From contig JAAHIA010000323.1 in the NCBI GenBank assembly GCA_010671975.1, positions 1 to 5,817 on the forward strand: a DNA stretch of 5,817 bases, in the 5' to 3' direction. Of this stretch, positions 5,092-5,817 are shown piece after piece. Every line of letters starts with the position of its first letter. Positions within the stretch are counted from its first letter, which is position 1. This DNA comes from Leptolyngbya sp. SIO4C1 (GTDB lineage Bacteria; Cyanobacteriota; Cyanobacteriia; Phormidesmidales; Phormidesmidaceae). A program made the position numbers and the translations under genes. Below the pieces are notes generated by a model. The model saw nothing but the letters and a program-made list of their open reading frames with translations. It had not been told where the DNA came from and did no database searches.

Positions 5092-5655
5092 CTAGTTTAC
5101 TTTCAGCCGGGTCAGTTGCCGCGAGATTGCGGCCACTGCGGGATTGCCCTTCAGTTGATCGTAAACATGGTTATAGCCGGAGATAAATCCGGGCGTCGCT
5201 TCCTTCGGATTCAGGATCAGCCGTCTTTTGCCCGACCAATTGTTCGATGGAATATTGAAGACATGCGCGCCCACATAGCTTGAATCATACGGCGCCGCCA
5301 GCCATGGGTCGCGCGCTGAGCCGAGCTGATGCCAATGGCTGCGGGGCCGCATCACTTCGTAGACGTCCGTATAGAGATCCTGGAATCTCTTCGGGATTCG
5401 TCGCGAATCACCAAACGTCTGCAGGAAAAAGTCCAAGGACGCGACCCATTTCCCGAAGGCTTCGGAAATGCCCTTCTTCGCCGCGCTTCGATCCTGCAGC
5501 AGAATCTGGCGCGATGCATCGAGACTGCGCCCATAGAGCATCATCGTATCGAACAGAAACGTCTGGGCCTGTTGAAACTCGGCCTGTCGTTGCTGTTGTT
5601 GTCTTTGATACTCAACAGGATTGGCCTCTTCCCAAGGCGTAAGCCGACGCACCAT
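5092..5655 (-). CDS. Unrecognised 187-residue protein with glutamine-rich N-terminal helix
   Basis: I do not recognise this family. The start at 5655 is backed by AGGAAAGG (5665-5672, read on the minus strand) nine bases upstream. There is no signal peptide or transmembrane segment. Residues 14-31 form a glutamine-rich, probably helical or coiled stretch (VEYQRQQQQRQAEFQQAQ). A long amphipathic helical region runs to about residue 80, then an aromatic-rich C-terminal half with SHWHQLG, APYDSSYVGAHVF and SGKRRLILNP. The gene is convergent with the catabolic operon and not part of it. The combination of a good start, a full-length frame and protein-like composition makes it likely to be a real gene, possibly accessory or element-borne, but nothing in it indicates a function. 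Confidence 0.65.
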   Translation of the reverse strand: MVRRLTPWEEANPVEYQRQQQQRQAEFQQAQTFLFDTMMLYGRSLDASRQILLQDRSAAKKGISEAFGKWVASLDFFLQTFGDSRRIPKRFQDLYTDVYEVMRPRSHWHQLGSARDPWLAAPYDSSYVGAHVFNIPSNNWSGKRRLILNPKEATPGFISGYNHVYDQLKGNPAVAAISRQLTRLKVN

Positions 5656-5707
5656 GCGACATAACCTTTCCTAGGATGCGAGCTATTACCAAGAGGGAAG
5701 AATTAGC

Positions 5708-5817
5708 ATGAATCGCGGAATTGGAAATTGCATCTTACTTGAACTCTTCAGATCTAAAACTTCCTTTTTTGTTCTTGTTAATATTTCAATCTGGCATCAG
5801 ATATGGTTGTCTAAAGA
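5708..5817 (+). CDS. Possible 5' end of an A+T-rich gene, cut by the window edge
   Basis: An ATG at 5708 follows AGGGA (5694-5698) with nine bases between, and opens a frame of 36 codons with no stop before the edge (MNRGIGNCILLELF onward). The segment after the basic start is hydrophobic around residues 19-30 (SFFVLVNISIWH), which could be a membrane helix or signal anchor. Codons are A/T-rich (TTA, CTT, TTT, AAT, ATT), quite unlike the central genes, which points to recent acquisition if it is coding at all. It is divergent from the gene at 5092-5655, with 52 bases between the starts. An A+T-rich promoter region that happens to be open is an equally good reading. Confidence 0.3.
   Translation, partial: MNRGIGNCILLELFRSKTSFFVLVNISIWHQIWLSK

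Noticed and set aside
5579..5612. A CAA/CAG trinucleotide-like run in the unrecognised right-hand gene
   Set aside because: It is short and imperfect, and is explained by the glutamine-rich N-terminal helix. It is not an independent repeat feature.
1..5817. CRISPR array, riboswitch, rRNA or complete insertion sequence
   Set aside because: I saw no regularly spaced repeats, no conserved RNA gene core, and no transposase or paired terminal repeats with a target duplication.

Overview
The window looks like a G+C-rich proteobacterial chromosome segment, probably alphaproteobacterial. This rests on Shine-Dalgarno-led starts, strong G/C third-position preference in the central genes, and the families present (LysR, TauD/butyrobetaine-hydroxylase type oxygenase, adducin-type class II aldolase, enolase superfamily). 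No taxonomic marker gene is present, so the assignment is an inference.

Left part (1-717). The first 108 bases are an exact inverted copy of 282-389. They flank the 5' part of an unrecognised reading frame (80-499) that is probably a rearranged or chimeric gene fragment. After it comes a gene-free stretch (500-717) with the hallmarks of a tyrosine-recombinase attachment region. There is an 11-base match to the acceptor 3' strand plus CCA of a tRNA-Ser, set in a 7-7-7 inverted core (682-702), and tandem TGTGGGTTG repeats plus an inverted relative (619-655). I read this as the distal end of an element or island lying to the left, with host-side DNA to the right.

Central part (718-4951). A LysR regulator on the minus strand diverges from a three-gene plus-strand operon. 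The operon encodes a two-domain Fe(II)/2-oxoglutarate oxygenase of the gamma-butyrobetaine hydroxylase family, an adducin-type class II aldolase-fold metalloenzyme, and a mandelate-racemase-subgroup enolase-superfamily enzyme (acid-sugar dehydratase or similar). Gaps of 42 and 23 bases, each with its own ribosome binding site, indicate one transcript. The 161-base divergent intergenic region carries an ATGCC/GGCAT dyad and a repeated GGCATAAC, a plausible LysR operator. Together this looks like a small inducible catabolic module in which an oxygenase, a lyase/decarboxylase-type enzyme and a dehydratase act on one carboxylated substrate. Active-site details in all three enzymes differ from the best-known family members, so I cannot name the substrate. 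No transporter lies in the window.

Right part (4952-5817). A hairpin-rich spacer separates the operon from a convergent minus-strand gene (5092-5655) for an unrecognised 187-residue protein with a glutamine-rich N-terminal helix. Beyond it the sequence becomes clearly A+T-rich, and a possible small gene starts at 5708 and runs off the edge.
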